Part shown: positions 1-9,834 of the stretch, piece by piece | Layout: every line of letters begins with the position of its first letter | Position numbering within the stretch: the first letter of the stretch is position 1 | Assembly: GCA_037974335.1 (NCBI GenBank) | Contig: CM075761.1 | Coordinates: 10,903,790 to 10,967,789 of the forward strand | DNA: 64,000 nucleotides | Reading direction: 5' to 3' | DNA from: Prionace glauca | Lineage: Eukaryota > Chordata > Chondrichthyes > Carcharhiniformes > Carcharhinidae | Notes under the pieces: model-generated | Seen by the model: the letters and a program-made list of their open reading frames with translations, nothing else | Told to the model about the DNA's origin: nothing | Database searches by the model: none | Position numbers and translations under genes: made by a program

Positions 1-41
1 GGAAAAGGTGACTGACTCCAGTGACCATGTGAACGGGAGTA

Positions 42-311
42 TCAGCCTGTGTAGAATTGAACTGCACGAGTGACATGAACCAGATTGGGAGACTTGAGTG
101 AACATGTATAACAGGAATGTCTGTCCATATAGAATTGTACTGAGTGTCGATTACTAACCAGTGTGCAAGAACTGAGTCGAGGGAAGATGTAACTTGGGAT
201 TGTGTCATGATAGAATTGTACAGAGTATAAGTCACTTATATATCCATCAGTGTACAAATTTACTGAGTCTGATTCACTAACCTGAGTGGAAAAGTTGTCT
301 CCAGTGGACAT
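42..311. repeat. Degenerate tandem repeat, unit about 80 bp
   Basis: The block TAGAATTG followed by TAC/AAC and GAG recurs at 52, 130 and 211, a spacing of 78 and 81 bases, with a weaker fourth copy near 253. The text between the copies also resembles itself (GTGTGCAAG, GTGTACAA). This is an old minisatellite or the edge of a satellite array. On the minus strand it reads as a repeated SVQFY peptide, which I take to be a by-product of the repeat and not a gene. Confidence 0.55.
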
Positions 312-429
312 GTCTATCTTGAGTATCTGGGGATTTACTGAACACGGTTTGGATCTGAACCTGGTGTGAGCCAGCAGCTGGCCTGGGTCTGAAACTGGTG
401 TGGGTCTGAACCTGCTGTGTGGCTTTCTC

Positions 430-535
430 TAACAATTGTTCTATGTTCTATGTTGTAATTGTTCTCTAACAATGTTAGATATGTTCCATGTTCTAATTAT
501 GTTCTATGTTCTATGTTCTAATTATTCAAATTTTA
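430..535 (+). repeat. TGTTCTA-type LINE tail microsatellite
   Basis: Imperfect repeats of TGTTCTA/ATGTTCT. The same short repeat ends the CR1-A LINEs elsewhere in this window (for example at 6135-6151), so this is probably the remnant tail of such an insertion. Confidence 0.5.
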
Positions 536-539
536 TTGC

Positions 540-1005
540 ATTTTCCCACTCGCTCAACGTGTCCAAATCCTCCTCACAGTTCATCCTCCCACACAGATTT
601 ATGTCACTGCAAATTCGCTGATATTGCATTTGGTTTCAACATCTAAATCATTATTATCGACATTGTCGAAAAACTGAGGGTTGTACAAGTGATCCCTCCA
701 GTTATGCAATGCCTGTCACTTGTAAAAATGCCCATTTATTCTTATTTTCTTCTCCCATTTGACATCCAGTTTTCGATCCATCTCACTCCCCCGCCCAACC
801 CCCAAAATTCCTCCACATTCTCTAATTTTACAAGTCAATGTCTTAAGGGGGGCATTGTCGAAAATCTTCTGAAAGTCCAATTAAACCACATACACTGGCT
901 CCCCCTTATCCACTCGACCTGTTACATCTCAGGTGAATCCCTGTAGATTTGTCAGGAGTGGTTCCCTTTCTGTAAATCCACACTGACCCTGCCAAAACCC
1001 GCAGT
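540..1005 (-). mobile_element. CR1-like LINE fragment, degenerate
   Basis: Read on the minus strand this resembles the reverse-transcriptase region of the CR1 copies elsewhere in the window. The string GTCGAAAATCTTCTGAAAGT is a decayed form of the segment encoding the FSKAFD region. No open frame remains. Confidence 0.55.
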
Positions 1006-1026
1006 TTGCGGTGCCGATGGCAGTCA

Positions 1027-1165
1027 TGATGTGGAGGTGCCGGTGGTGGACCGGGGTAAACACAGTCAGAAGCCTCACAACATCAGGTTAAAGTCCACCC
1101 AGTTTAATTGATCTGATAACTATCAAATAAATGGTTGGACTTTACCGTGGTGTTGTGAGACATCT
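1027..1165. mobile_element. Collapsed Penelope-like element hairpin
   Basis: GATGTGGAGGTGCCGG at the left, then ACAACATCAGGTTAAAGTCC, and about 60 bases later its approximate inverse GGACTTTACCGTGGTGTTGT. These are the same terminal words as the inverted arms of the larger Penelope-like element at 3950-7488. It appears to be a copy in which the two arms lie almost back to back with the internal part lost. Confidence 0.5.
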
Positions 1166-1189
1166 CACTGCAAAATCCTGCCAGGATTC

Positions 1190-1765
1190 ACCGAGCGTTT
1201 TGCTATGAAGCCTTTGATGATAGATTGTGGAATTTACCCCATTACAGACATCCAGTTTATTCTACAACTCATTGTTTTCTCCCTGCCTCCCTTTTCAAAC
1301 AGTGGGGTTACATTCGCAAAACTCCAATCTGTAGGAACTGCTTTGGTCTTTTAAAAATCTTGTAAAATGAACAATTATTTCTATGGCCATTTCTTTAAAA
1401 TCTCTGTGATGTAGATAGTCAGCCCTCGAAAATTTATTGGACCTCAATCCCATTAGTTTCATCAAAACCATTTTCCTACGGTTTACCTTCACTTCCTCTC
1501 TCTCGCTTAGCTCTATGTCGCCAAAACTTCTTGTATTTTCTTTCTATCCAACTTATGAAGACAGGAGGAAAGTGCATATTCAATTGGTCACCTATTTCTT
1601 TGCTCCTATTATATGTCCCCCCCCCCCCCGGTTCTGACTGTGACGGGTGTATGTTTGTCTTTGCGAGCTTTTTTATCACCTCACATACCTCTCAAAACAC
1701 TTTCAGTCAGTCACGTCTGAATGTTCCCCAAAATCTTACTTCCACACTCTAATTTCCTCTTCTTA
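1190..1765 (-). mobile_element. CR1-like LINE fragment, degenerate
   Basis: On the minus strand this resembles CR1 sequence upstream of the reverse transcriptase (AGTGGGGTTACATT block, then GATGTAGATAGTCAG). It is heavily mutated and includes a C-rich run near 1617-1630. Confidence 0.5.
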
Positions 1766-1875
1766 ACAGGGGTCGTGGGCAGAGAGGTGGACTGGTGGTG
1801 TTGAGAGGGCGGCGCAGGCTCATTGGGCCGAAGGGCCTGTTTCCCGGGCTGATTTTGTTCTTTGTTCTTTAATCA
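1766..1875 (+). mobile_element. CR1-E 3' end
   Basis: GGCTCATTGGGCCGAAGGGC followed by CTGTTTCCC and a GTTCTTTGTTCTTT tail. This is the same 3' end as the longer copies at 46865-47880 and 45358-45972, here strongly 5' truncated. Confidence 0.65.
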
Positions 1876-1879
1876 ATAA

Positions 1880-3065
1880 TATGACCTTCTTTGTAACATT
1901 CTAAGCTATTCTCAGTCCTCAGGTCTTTTGTTTCGTTTTTGCAGAATCTGTATACTTCCCGCTTAGATTTTTTAATGTCTCTAATTTCCCTTGCAAGGAA
2001 TGGTGTGATCACAAATGCGCTTTTTCTGTTCCAAGGGGGAATGAAGGATTGTTGCAGTTCAGCAATGTGTTTTTTGAATGTCAGTGATATTACCGATCCA
2101 CTGGCAACACTTCAGTTGCCGTTTCCAAATCTGTTACTTCCATCTCACACCTCATATCCTTTGCGCTTCATTTAGGTAGATTCAGTATCCCAATATCAGA
2201 ATGAACAACGTCAGTCTCCATCTTGGTAAATATTCTATCATATTACATTCGCACATCTCCATCACATGTTACAAATCTTTTCTTTCGCATTACACATTAT
2301 TCAGCCTCGATAGTCTGTCCTCCATGTTATTCCTCTATATATTGGTCCCAGGGAATCTCCCTTCATCCGTCCACTGCAACTGCATCCTTCCTATACGGTG
2401 GCGAGCAGACCTGCATATAGTACTCCAGCTGTCGTCCCAATAGATTTCTATACAACTCCAACACAACTCCCCTGTTTTTGCAATGTATGCCTCGATTGAT
2501 GAAAGCAGGCGTCCCCTGCCCATGTTTCATCTTTCTACGAACAGGCCCTCCTATCTTCAGAGATCTAAGGACACACATGCCAAGACTACATCATTCCAAA
2601 GAACTTCCTAGTGTCATGTCATTCATTGGACACTACATTTTCGAATTACTCTGTCGAAAGCGTACCATCTCATACTTTTAGGGTTAAATTTCGCCTGCTA
2701 CTTTTATGTCTATTTGACCATTCCGTTTATATCTCCCTTCACTGTAGTGCTCTGTCTCACTGTTCACCAATCTTTGTGTCATCTGCATATTTACCAATCC
2801 TAACTCCACCTAACCATTTGTGACGTTTCTATAAATGATGAGTCACAGGGGAATCAGCAAATCTTACTGTGGTACGTCACTGGACACTGTTGTCCATTCA
2901 CTGTAGCAGCCTTCTGTTCTCTCTCTGTCTCCAACAACTGAACCAATTTTGAATCCACTTTTCAAATTACTCTGTATCCCATGCAAATTTTTCAGGCATG
3001 TGCTCCCTCTGCAAAAGCCAAGCTGACTATCCCTGATCAAGTGTTATCTCTCAAAGCAGAGGTAG
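1880..3065 (-). mobile_element. CR1-like LINE fragments, old and degenerate
   Basis: The minus strand carries recognisable but broken CR1 text. Near 2335-2540 it reads as the region after the FADD motif (the AFINRG-like segment appears as PAFINRGIHC), and near 2760-3060 as the reverse-transcriptase core. There is no frame of useful length. Confidence 0.5.
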
Positions 3066-3177
3066 GCGCTGTCCTTCAGCATTTTCTCTAATTGTTTCCC
3101 TGCAATTGATGTGAGGATTCACAGATGTAGAAGGTTTACATGTGGAGACTTTGCACATATGGAATAGATTTGTATCA

Positions 3178-3660
3178 AAGAAGCATAGAACCCTACAGTG
3201 CAGAAAGAGGGCCTTCGGCCCATCACGTCTGCACCGAACACAATCCCACCCAGGCCCTACTCCCATTTCCCTACATATTATACCCACTAAGCCTTTTAAT
3301 AGACTTCTGGATGACTATATGTGATTGGGAGTTACAAATACTTCTATGACTTGATAGGTATGGATGTGATCGGTGCAACTTGTGGACCGAGGGGCCAATT
3401 TGTGCTGTAGTGCTCTATGTTCTAATCCCTCTAACCTATGCATCCCTAGACACTACGGGGCAATTTCTTAGCATGGCCAATCAACCTAACCCGCACATCT
3501 TTGGACTGTGGGAGGAAACCGGAGCTCCTGGGGGAAACCCACGCAGACATCAGGAGCATGTGCAAACTCCACACAGACAGTGACCCGAGCTGGGAATCGA
3601 ACCTAGGACCCTGGAGCTGTGAAGCAGCAGTGCTAACCCACTGTGCTACCATGCCACCCA
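3178..3660 (-). mobile_element. tRNA-derived SINE interrupted by a CR1-A tail
   Basis: Minus-strand SINE. The tRNA-like head lies at the right, with a B-box-like GGTTCGATTCCC (here inverted near 3592-3604) and CAGTGGGTTAGCACTGCTGC near 3628-3650. The 3' end at the left matches GCACTGTAGGGTTCTATG. The SINE is split at about 3297-3424 by a short CR1-A 3' end in plus orientation (TTTTAATAGACTTCTGGATG through TGCTCTATGTTCT), so the LINE tail is younger than the SINE. Confidence 0.75.
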
Positions 3661-3957
3661 TTTGCACCCAGAAGTGATTCACACATGGAGGTGATTCACA
3701 CGGGAAGTGCTTGCATCTTATGTTTGGAGTTAAACCCATTCAGGTACTCAGACAGGGCAGGCGTCATCCCCTGGAGGATAGGGTGATATTCTAGTGACGT
3801 AGGCCTGCAGGATCCTGGAAAGACTCTCATTCTGTTGAGTGATAAATGTGGAGTGAGTCTGCATTATGGGAGCTACGACTCCCAAACTGTGAGCCTGAGG
3901 CTGCAATTATTCAGAACCTGGTGAGGAACGAACTCTGACCAAATTTGCAATAAAAAG

Positions 3958-6151
3958 GATAGGAAGGTGTTTGTCTGGAGTAAGGGGAGATACGAAGAAG
4001 TCAGAAAGTTACTTGGACAAATAAACTGGAAGGAGGCATTCTTAGGGAAGAGTACCGAAGGAAGGTGGCGGATATTCAAGGAATGTTTGTCTAGCGCTCT
4101 GCATGACAATGTTCCGATAAAGCAAGGGGGTTTTGGTAGGTCGCGGGAACCGTGGTGCACGAAGGCTGTGTTGAACCTAGTCAGGAGGAAAAGGAAGGTA
4201 TACAAAAGGTTCAGGGAACTAGGAGAGGTTAAGGATCTTGAAGAATATAAGGACTGTAGAAAGGAGGTTAAAAGGGAAATTAGGAGAGCCAGAAGGGGTC
4301 ATGAGAAGACCTTGGCGGGTAAGATTAAAGAAAATCCCAAGGCCTTCTATAAGTATGTGAAAGGTAAAAGGGTGAGAAGGGAAAGGATAGGACCTATAAA
4401 AGATGAAGGGGGAAAGGTCTGTGTAGAACCAGAAGAAATGGCGGAGGTGCTTAATGAGTACTTTGCATCAGTATTCACAGTGGAAGCTGATTTGGGAGAT
4501 CTTGCTATGGACTTGCAGCAGGTGGAAAAGATTGAGTACGTGGACATTAAAGAGGAGGATGTGTTAGAACTTTTGAATTCTATCAAGGTAGATAAGTCGC
4601 CGGGACCAGATGGGATGTACCCCAGGATACTGTGGGAGGCCAGGGAAGTGATTGCAGAGCCCTTGGCGATGATCTTTGCGTCGTCAATGGAGACGGGAGA
4701 GGTTCCGGAAGATTGGAGGATTGCGGATGTAGTCCCTATTTTCAAGAAAGGGAACAGAGATAGCCCGGGAAATTACCGCCCGGTGAGTCTGACCTCAGTG
4801 GTTGGTAAGCTGATGGAGAGGCTTCTGAGGGACAAGATTTACGACCATTTGGAGAGGTTTGACATGATCAGGAATAGTCAGCATGGATTTGTCAAGGGCA
4901 GGTCGTGCCTTACGAGCCTAGTTGAGTTCTTCGATAATGTGACTGAACACATTGACGAAGGAAGTGCCGTGGACGTAGTGTACATGGACTTCAGCAAGGC
5001 TTTTGATAAGGTCCCCCATGCAAGACTTCTTGAGAAGGTGAGAGGGCATGGGATCCAAGGGCCTTTGGCCTTGTGGATCCAGAACTGGCTTGCCTGCAGA
5101 AGGCAGAGAGTGGTTGTGGATGGGTCTTTTTCGGAATGGAGGTCAGTCACCAGTGGGGTGCCCCAGGGATCTGTTCTGGGACCCTTGTTGTTTGTCATTT
5201 TCATAAATGACCTGGATGAGGAAGTGGAGGGATGGGTTAGCAAGTTCGCTGATGACACGAAGGTCGGCGGTGTTGTGGATGGTCTGGAAGGATGTCAAAA
5301 GTTGCAGCAGGACATAGATAGGATGCAGGAATGGGCGGAGAAGTGGCAGATGGACTTCAACGCGGATAAATGTGTAGTAGTCCATTTCGGCAGAACCAAC
5401 GGGATGAACGAGTACACTATTAAGGGCAGGGGTCTTAGTAGCGTTGAAGAGCAGAAGGATCTCGGGGTCCGGGTTCACAGGACTCTTAAATCGGCCTCGC
5501 AGGTGGAGGAGGTGGTCAAGAAGGCGTATGGTGTACTGGCCTTCATTAATCGAGGGATTGAGTTTAGGAGTCGGGAGGTAATGCTGCAACTTTACAGGAC
5601 CCTTGTCAGGCCTCATTTGGAGTACTGTGCGCAGTTCTGGTCGCCTCACTATAGGAAAGATGTAGAAGCTATTGAAAGGGTGCAGAGGAGATTTACAAGG
5701 ATGTTGCCTGGACTGGGAGGCATGCCTTATGAAGATAGGTTGAGGGAGCTGGGACTCTTTTCCCTGGAGAGGCGAAGGTTGAGAGGCGACCTGATAGAAG
5801 TTTATAAAATGTTGAGAGGAATAGATAGGGTGGACTCTCAGAGGCTATTTCCCCGGGTTGAAATGGTCGCTACGAGGGGACACAGATTTAAGGTGCGGGG
5901 AGGGAGGTACAGAGGTGATGTTAGGGGTACGTTTTTCACTCAGAGGGTGGTGAGTGATTGGAATCGGCTGCCGTCGTCGGTGGTGGAGGCGAACTCGCTG
6001 GGGTCTTTTAAAAGACTTCTGGATGAGTATATGGGGTTTAATGGGATTGGGGGTTATAGATAGGTCTATAGATTGGTGGGGTTGATGCGATCGGCGCAAC
6101 TCGAGGGCCGAAGGGCCTGTTTGTGCTGTAATGTTCTATGTTCTATGTTCT
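3958..6151 (+). mobile_element. CR1-A LINE, copy 1, 5' truncated
   Basis: The insertion is bracketed by the 7-bp direct repeat TAAAAAG (3951-3957 and 6152-6158) and interrupts the Penelope-like element 8 bp inside its left end. It ends with the CR1-type tail ATGTTCTATGTTCTATG. The endonuclease region is missing at the 5' end, as is usual for LINE copies truncated during insertion, while the reverse-transcriptase frame is open. Copy 2 at 13676-15725 differs from it by only about four substitutions by eye over 2 kb, so both are recent. Confidence 0.9.
3967..6063 (+). CDS. CR1-clade LINE ORF2 fragment: reverse transcriptase (698 aa)
   Basis: Reverse transcriptase of a CR1-clade non-LTR retrotransposon, which copies its own RNA into a nicked genomic target. 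In order: a basic linker (about residues 50-140); DKSPGPDGM near residue 210; NYRPVSLTSV near 270; QHGFVKGRSC near 305; YMDFSKAFDKVPH near 340; [14 protein letters not shown] near 395; the catalytic FADD in KFADDTK near 425; then thumb and C-terminal segments (LGVRVHRTLKSASQ, RPHLEYCAQFWSPHYRKD, RRFTRMLPGLGGM). A full CR1 ORF2 is about 900-1000 residues with an N-terminal endonuclease; that domain is absent. The frame is open throughout. The first Met is simply the first in the frame and may not be used. Not a host gene. Confidence 0.9.
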   Translation: MFVWSKGRYEEVRKLLGQINWKEAFLGKSTEGRWRIFKECLSSALHDNVPIKQGGFGRSREPWCTKAVLNLVRRKRKVYKRFRELGEVKDLEEYKDCRKEVKREIRRARRGHEKTLAGKIKENPKAFYKYVKGKRVRRERIGPIKDEGGKVCVEPEEMAEVLNEYFASVFTVEADLGDLAMDLQQVEKIEYVDIKEEDVLELLNSIKVDKSPGPDGMYPRILWEAREVIAEPLAMIFASSMETGEVPEDWRIADVVPIFKKGNRDSPGNYRPVSLTSVVGKLMERLLRDKIYDHLERFDMIRNSQHGFVKGRSCLTSLVEFFDNVTEHIDEGSAVDVVYMDFSKAFDKVPHARLLEKVRGHGIQGPLALWIQNWLACRRQRVVVDGSFSEWRSVTSGVPQGSVLGPLLFVIFINDLDEEVEGWVSKFADDTKVGGVVDGLEGCQKLQQDIDRMQEWAEKWQMDFNADKCVVVHFGRTNGMNEYTIKGRGLSSVEEQKDLGVRVHRTLKSASQVEEVVKKAYGVLAFINRGIEFRSREVMLQLYRTLVRPHLEYCAQFWSPHYRKDVEAIERVQRRFTRMLPGLGGMPYEDRLRELGLFSLERRRLRGDLIEVYKMLRGIDRVDSQRLFPRVEMVATRGHRFKVRGGRYRGDVRGTFFTQRVVSDWNRLPSSVVEANSLGSFKRLLDEYMGFNGIGGYR

Positions 6152-6452
6152 TAAAAAGTCTGACAATACCAGGTTTTAGTCCAACCTATTTATTTGATAA
6201 TATACTCTCAAGCTTTCGAGGGGACTGCCTCTTCGTCAGGTGAATGGAGACTTCTGGTCTCAGACAGAGCATATAAAGCACAGACAGTTTAGAGATTACT
6301 GATTAGAATGCGAATCCTTACACCTAACCTGCTGTTCAAGTCTTAAAGTGGTTGATAATGTGAGTGGAAGGAGCACTGATCAGAGTTTAAAGAGATGTGT
6401 ATTGTCTCCAGACAGTGCAGTAAGTGAGGTTTTGCAAACCCAGGCAAGTCAC

Positions 6453-6767
6453 TAGGACTAGGGGGCACAGCCTCAAGATAAAAAGGGGGCGGTTTGGAAC
6501 GGAGTTGAGGAGGAACTTCTTCACTCAAAGGGTGGTGAATCTCTGGAATTCTCTGCCCGTTGAAGTGGTGGAGGCTGCCTCGCTCAATATTTTTAAGATG
6601 CGGGTTGATGGGTTTTTGATAAGAGAAGGGATTAAGGGTTATGGGGAGAGGGCGGGAATGTGGAACTTAGCAGCGACAGATCAGCCATGATCTTATTGAA
6701 TGGCGGGGCAGGCTCGAAGGGCTAGATGGCCTACTCCTGCTCCTATTTCTTATGTTCTTATGTTCTT
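6453..6767 (+). mobile_element. CR1-B LINE 3' fragment nested in the Penelope-like element
   Basis: Flanked by the direct repeat AAGTCAC (6446-6452 and 6768-6774). It holds the C-terminal ORF2 text (RRNFFTQRVVNLWNSLPVEV and the following VEAASLNIFK) and the 3' end GGCCTACTCCTGCTCCTATT with a TTATGTTCTTATGTTCTT tail. It is a strongly 5'-truncated insertion into the left arm. Confidence 0.85.
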
Positions 6768-6835
6768 AAGTCACGGGGGTTACAGATAGTGCGACATGAA
6801 CCCAAGATCCCTATTGAGACCATCCTCATGTCAAC

Positions 6836-7144
6836 AATGTCTACCTGATACGTTGCAAGAAAGGATGTCCCGAAGCATGGTACATTGGGGAGACCATGCA
6901 GACGCTACGACAACGGATGAATGAACATCGCTCGACAGTCACCAGGCAAGACTGTTCCCTTCCTGTTGGCGAACACTTCAGTGGTCACGGACATTCTGCC
7001 TCTGACCTTCGGGTAAGCATTCTCCAAGGCGGCCTTCACGACACACGACAGCGCAGAGTCGCTGAACAGAGACTGATAGCCAAGTTCCGCACACATGAGG
7101 ACGGTCTCAACAGGGATCTTGGGTTCATGTTGCACTATCTGTAA
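6836..7144 (+). CDS. GIY-YIG endonuclease domain of a Penelope-like element (partial)
   Basis: Translation starts inside the domain with VYLIRC, followed 12 residues later by WYIGET (the GIY-YIG core, here VYL...YIG), then LRQRMNEHRS with the conserved Arg, GEHFSGHGHS, and a C-terminal AEQRLIAKFRTHEDGLN. It ends at a stop at 7142-7144. In Penelope-like elements this nuclease domain is fused C-terminal to a reverse transcriptase and makes the target nick; here the reverse transcriptase is gone. The last part of this frame overlaps the right inverted arm. The left edge is where the inverted arm ends; there is no proper start codon. Confidence 0.75.
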   Translation, partial: NVYLIRCKKGCPEAWYIGETMQTLRQRMNEHRSTVTRQDCSLPVGEHFSGHGHSASDLRVSILQGGLHDTRQRRVAEQRLIAKFRTHEDGLNRDLGFMLHYL

Positions 7145-7717
7145 CCCCCGTGACTTGCCTGGGTTTGCAAAACCTCACTTACTGTACTGTCTGGAGACAA
7201 TACACATCTCTTTAACCTGTGATCAGTGCTCCTTCCACTCACATTATCAGCCACTTCAGGTCTTGAACAGCAGGTTAGGTGTCAGGATTCGCATTCTAAT
7301 CAGTAATCTGTAAACTGTCTGTGCTTTATATGCTCTGTCTGAGGCCAGAACTCTCCATTCACCTGACGAAGAGGCAGTCCCCTCGAAAGCTTGTGAGTCT
7401 ATTATCAAATAAATAGGTTGGACTAAAACCTGGTGTTGTCAGACTTTTTACTGTGTTTACGCCAGTCCAACGCTGGCATACCCACATCAAATTTGCAGTG
7501 CCAATGTGGTACAATACTGGGAGGGTTTGACAACAGACATGCTCATTGACCCCCCAACCACAGATGCAACTACCTAACTCCCATAGACGACCCCCCAACC
7601 CCACCCTGGCACCTCAATGTCCAATTGATCTGACCCTCAACCCACCAGCAACATCCCAGACAATAATTATGATTGTTCCGCCAATGCCTTGTGATTTTTT
7701 TCTTTACTTTTTTACAG

Positions 7718-8637
7718 TTAATTTGCTGGCGATTGCGATCTTAATGCGGGGAAAATGTGGCCTCTCCACCTGCACCACTCGCTACCTGGTAGCCATGGCA
7801 GTGTCGGATCTATTGGTCATCATCACTGAGGCTCTACTGTTTAGAGCCATTTATTATTATTTTGGATACACTTTCCTGGATATCACCCCTGTGTGTAGTG
7901 TACTCTTTGTCCTGCGTACTGTCGCCAGAGACTGGTCAGTCTGGTTCACCGTCACTTTCTCCTTTGACCGATTTGTGGCCATCTGTAGCCAGAAGCTGAA
8001 AACTACATATTGTACTGGGAAAATTGCGGCTGTCGTTTTGGGAGCGACTGGCATCCTGCTTTGTTTAAAGAATGTTCCCCTCTACTTTATAAAGGAACCT
8101 GGAAAGATAGTCGACAGTATACCTTGGGACTGTAATGATAAACAGAGTTCTTTCAGTGACCCCGGATGGGTCGCATTTGATTGGTTTGATACGGTTTTAA
8201 CTCCTTTGCTCCCATTCTGTTTAATTATATTGATCAACTCTCTAACAGTCAGACATATTTTAGTTGCCAATCGAGTCCGAAAGGGACTGAAGACTCAAAG
8301 AAAGGAAGACAATCACATTGATCCAGAGATGGAAAGCCGAAGAAAGTCTATGATTTTACTGCTCAGCATATCTGGCACCTTCATTCTCCTGTGGTCATTG
8401 CATGTTGCACAATTCTTATATTACGTAATTAAAGGCATAAACCCAAACAATTTCACTGTGAGTCATTATATATTTCGACAAATTGGATATATGCTGCAGA
8501 ATTTAAGCTGCTGCACAAACACATTGATTTACACAGTGACTCAGTCTAAGTTCAGGGAGAAGATAAAGATCGCAGTGAAATATCCATTCACAGCCATTCG
8601 TCCTCTATGGATCAGGAGGTTGACTGACCAAAAGTAG
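7718..8637 (+). CDS. GPR139-like G-protein coupled receptor, last coding exon
   Basis: Class A receptor exon encoding 305 residues from near the end of TM1 to the C-terminus. The start is set by a strong acceptor: a T-rich tract and TTTACAG ending at 7717; the exon opens in phase 1 with (V)NLLAIAILMRGKCGLS. TM2 is LVAMAVSDLLVIITEA. TM3 ends in FDRFVAIC, the DRY-box variant of this family. TM5 is LTPLLPFCLIILINSL. TM6 follows SRRKSMILLL. TM7 is CTNTLIYTVTQSKF, in place of NPxxY. The stop is at 8635-8637. The frame is open and the family's core residues are present, so it looks functional. In related shark genes a short first exon encodes the N-terminus and most of TM1; I did not find one upstream, where a Penelope-like element and LINEs fill the likely intron. 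The ligand is unknown; mammalian GPR139 has been linked to aromatic amino acids. GPR142 is the alternative identity. Confidence 0.85.
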
Positions 8638-8639
8638 CT

Positions 8640-9070
8640 TCTGCCAATCAGGTGAATGCAATCTTAGTCTCAGAACTCATATAGCTCATTATATATTCAT
8701 CCAGATGACCAAATGACTCTTCAGCCAATCCTTGCAATTGTCATTGACTGACAGCCACATCAACAACTCAGGAAACACTCTGCAATGACAGAAACAGAAC
8801 ACAGGCCAATCCGGAAGAAGTCAGCTGTTGTTAACATTTTCCCAGCCAATCAGATCATTCCATTCTCAGATGAATGGCAGCGAAATCAAATGAGGGAGAG
8901 GAAAATTAATCAGCCACCCTGAAGTTCTATCTCTCTACGTGATTAAGCTGTAAAAATTCAGTGTACTGAGCCAGCTACTTCAGCCAATAAACGGTGACTG
9001 TCCAGTTGCTGTCAAAGGCCATGGCCAATTATGTATCTAAATGTAATTCTACCTTCGAGAGAAGTAAACC
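8640..9070. other. 3' flank of the receptor gene with repeated CCAAT words
   Basis: No gene or known repeat is visible. GCCAAT occurs about seven times (for example at 8643, 8731, 8802, 8843, 8983 and 9021), four times preceded by CA, which is more than I expect by chance in 400 bases. No clear polyadenylation signal stands out. Confidence 0.3.
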
Positions 9071-9079
9071 ATCAATCAA

Positions 9080-9830
9080 AGAACCTGAAAGAGGGAAGGG
9101 GGCGATGGATAAAGAGACAAAGAGAAGCAGAGAGGTGCAGAGAGGCAGAGACAGAGGGACAAAAGTGCGAGACAAAAAAGCGAAGCAGGCAGAGAGAGAG
9201 AGGGGAAAACAAGGATACTCACTAATGGAGAGACAGCCAGAGAGTCAGGCAGAGAGGGAAACAGAGAGTGAAAGAGACATAGAGGACAAAAGACATACAG
9301 ACAGGGAGAGATAGATACAGGGAGAGAAAGAGACACGGGAACACAGGCAGAGAAAGACGCAGAGAACATAAGAACATAAGAAATAGGAGCAGGAGTAGGC
9401 CATCTAGCCCCTCAAGCCTGTCCCACCATTCAATAAGATCATGGCTGATCTGTCGTGGCTCAGTTCCACTTTCCCACCCTCTCCCCATAACCCTTAATCC
9501 CCTTGCCTATCAAAAACCTATCAACCCGCGTCTTAAATATATTTAGCGAGGCAGCCTCCACCACTTCAGCGGGCAGAGAATTCCAGAGATTCACCAGCCT
9601 TTGAGAGACAGAGAAAGGTACAGAGAGAGAGATACAGAGAGAGAAACTGTGAGTGAAAGAGAAAATGAGAGGAATAAAGAGTGAGAGAGACAGACAGAAG
9701 GAGAGAGAAAAAGAGACAGAGAGAGAGAGAAAGACACAGAGAGAGACAGAGGAAGACTGTGAGGAGTAGAATGACCAGGATAGAGAGAGAGAAATGCGCA
9801 TTGACAGAGAGAGAGGCAGAGAGAAGTAAA
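9080..9830 (+). repeat. Purine-rich (AGAGAC)n simple-repeat tract interrupted by a CR1-B end
   Basis: Long stretch of AGAGAGA/GACAGAG words on the plus strand. At about 9364-9600 it is broken by a CR1-B 3' end in minus orientation (AACATAAGAAATAGGAGCAG onward). The open frames here on either strand (RERERQRE or SLSLSLP peptides) only reflect the repeat. Confidence 0.8.
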
Positions 9831-9834
9831 ATTA

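Larger units (their letters stand above)
3950..7488 (+). mobile_element. Penelope-like element with inverted arms and two nested LINEs
   Basis: Flanked by a 9-bp direct repeat AAATTTGCA (3941-3949 and 7489-7497), which looks like the target-site duplication. The left arm (3950-6831 with its insertions) and right arm (7093-7488) are inverted copies of each other, sharing for example CTTTCGAGGGGACTGCCTCT/inverse, GCAAGTCACGGGGGTTACAG/inverse and AATGCGAATCC/inverse. Between them is a short region encoding a GIY-YIG nuclease domain, the hallmark of Penelope-like elements. The reverse transcriptase is absent, so this is an internally deleted copy. Two LINEs are nested in the left arm (3958-6151 and 6453-6767). 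It lies about 230 bp upstream of the receptor exon, probably in that gene's intron. Confidence 0.75.

Noticed and set aside
5143-5649. 168-residue antisense frame inside the CR1-A reverse transcriptase (and its twin at 14702-15208)
   Set aside because: A shadow of the sense frame; no splice or start context, repeated only because the LINE is repeated.
7546-7717. N-terminal extension of the receptor frame upstream of 7718
   Set aside because: Pro/Asn-rich low-complexity text followed by a T-rich tract and AG; it reads as intron, and the family's conserved sequence starts exactly at the acceptor.
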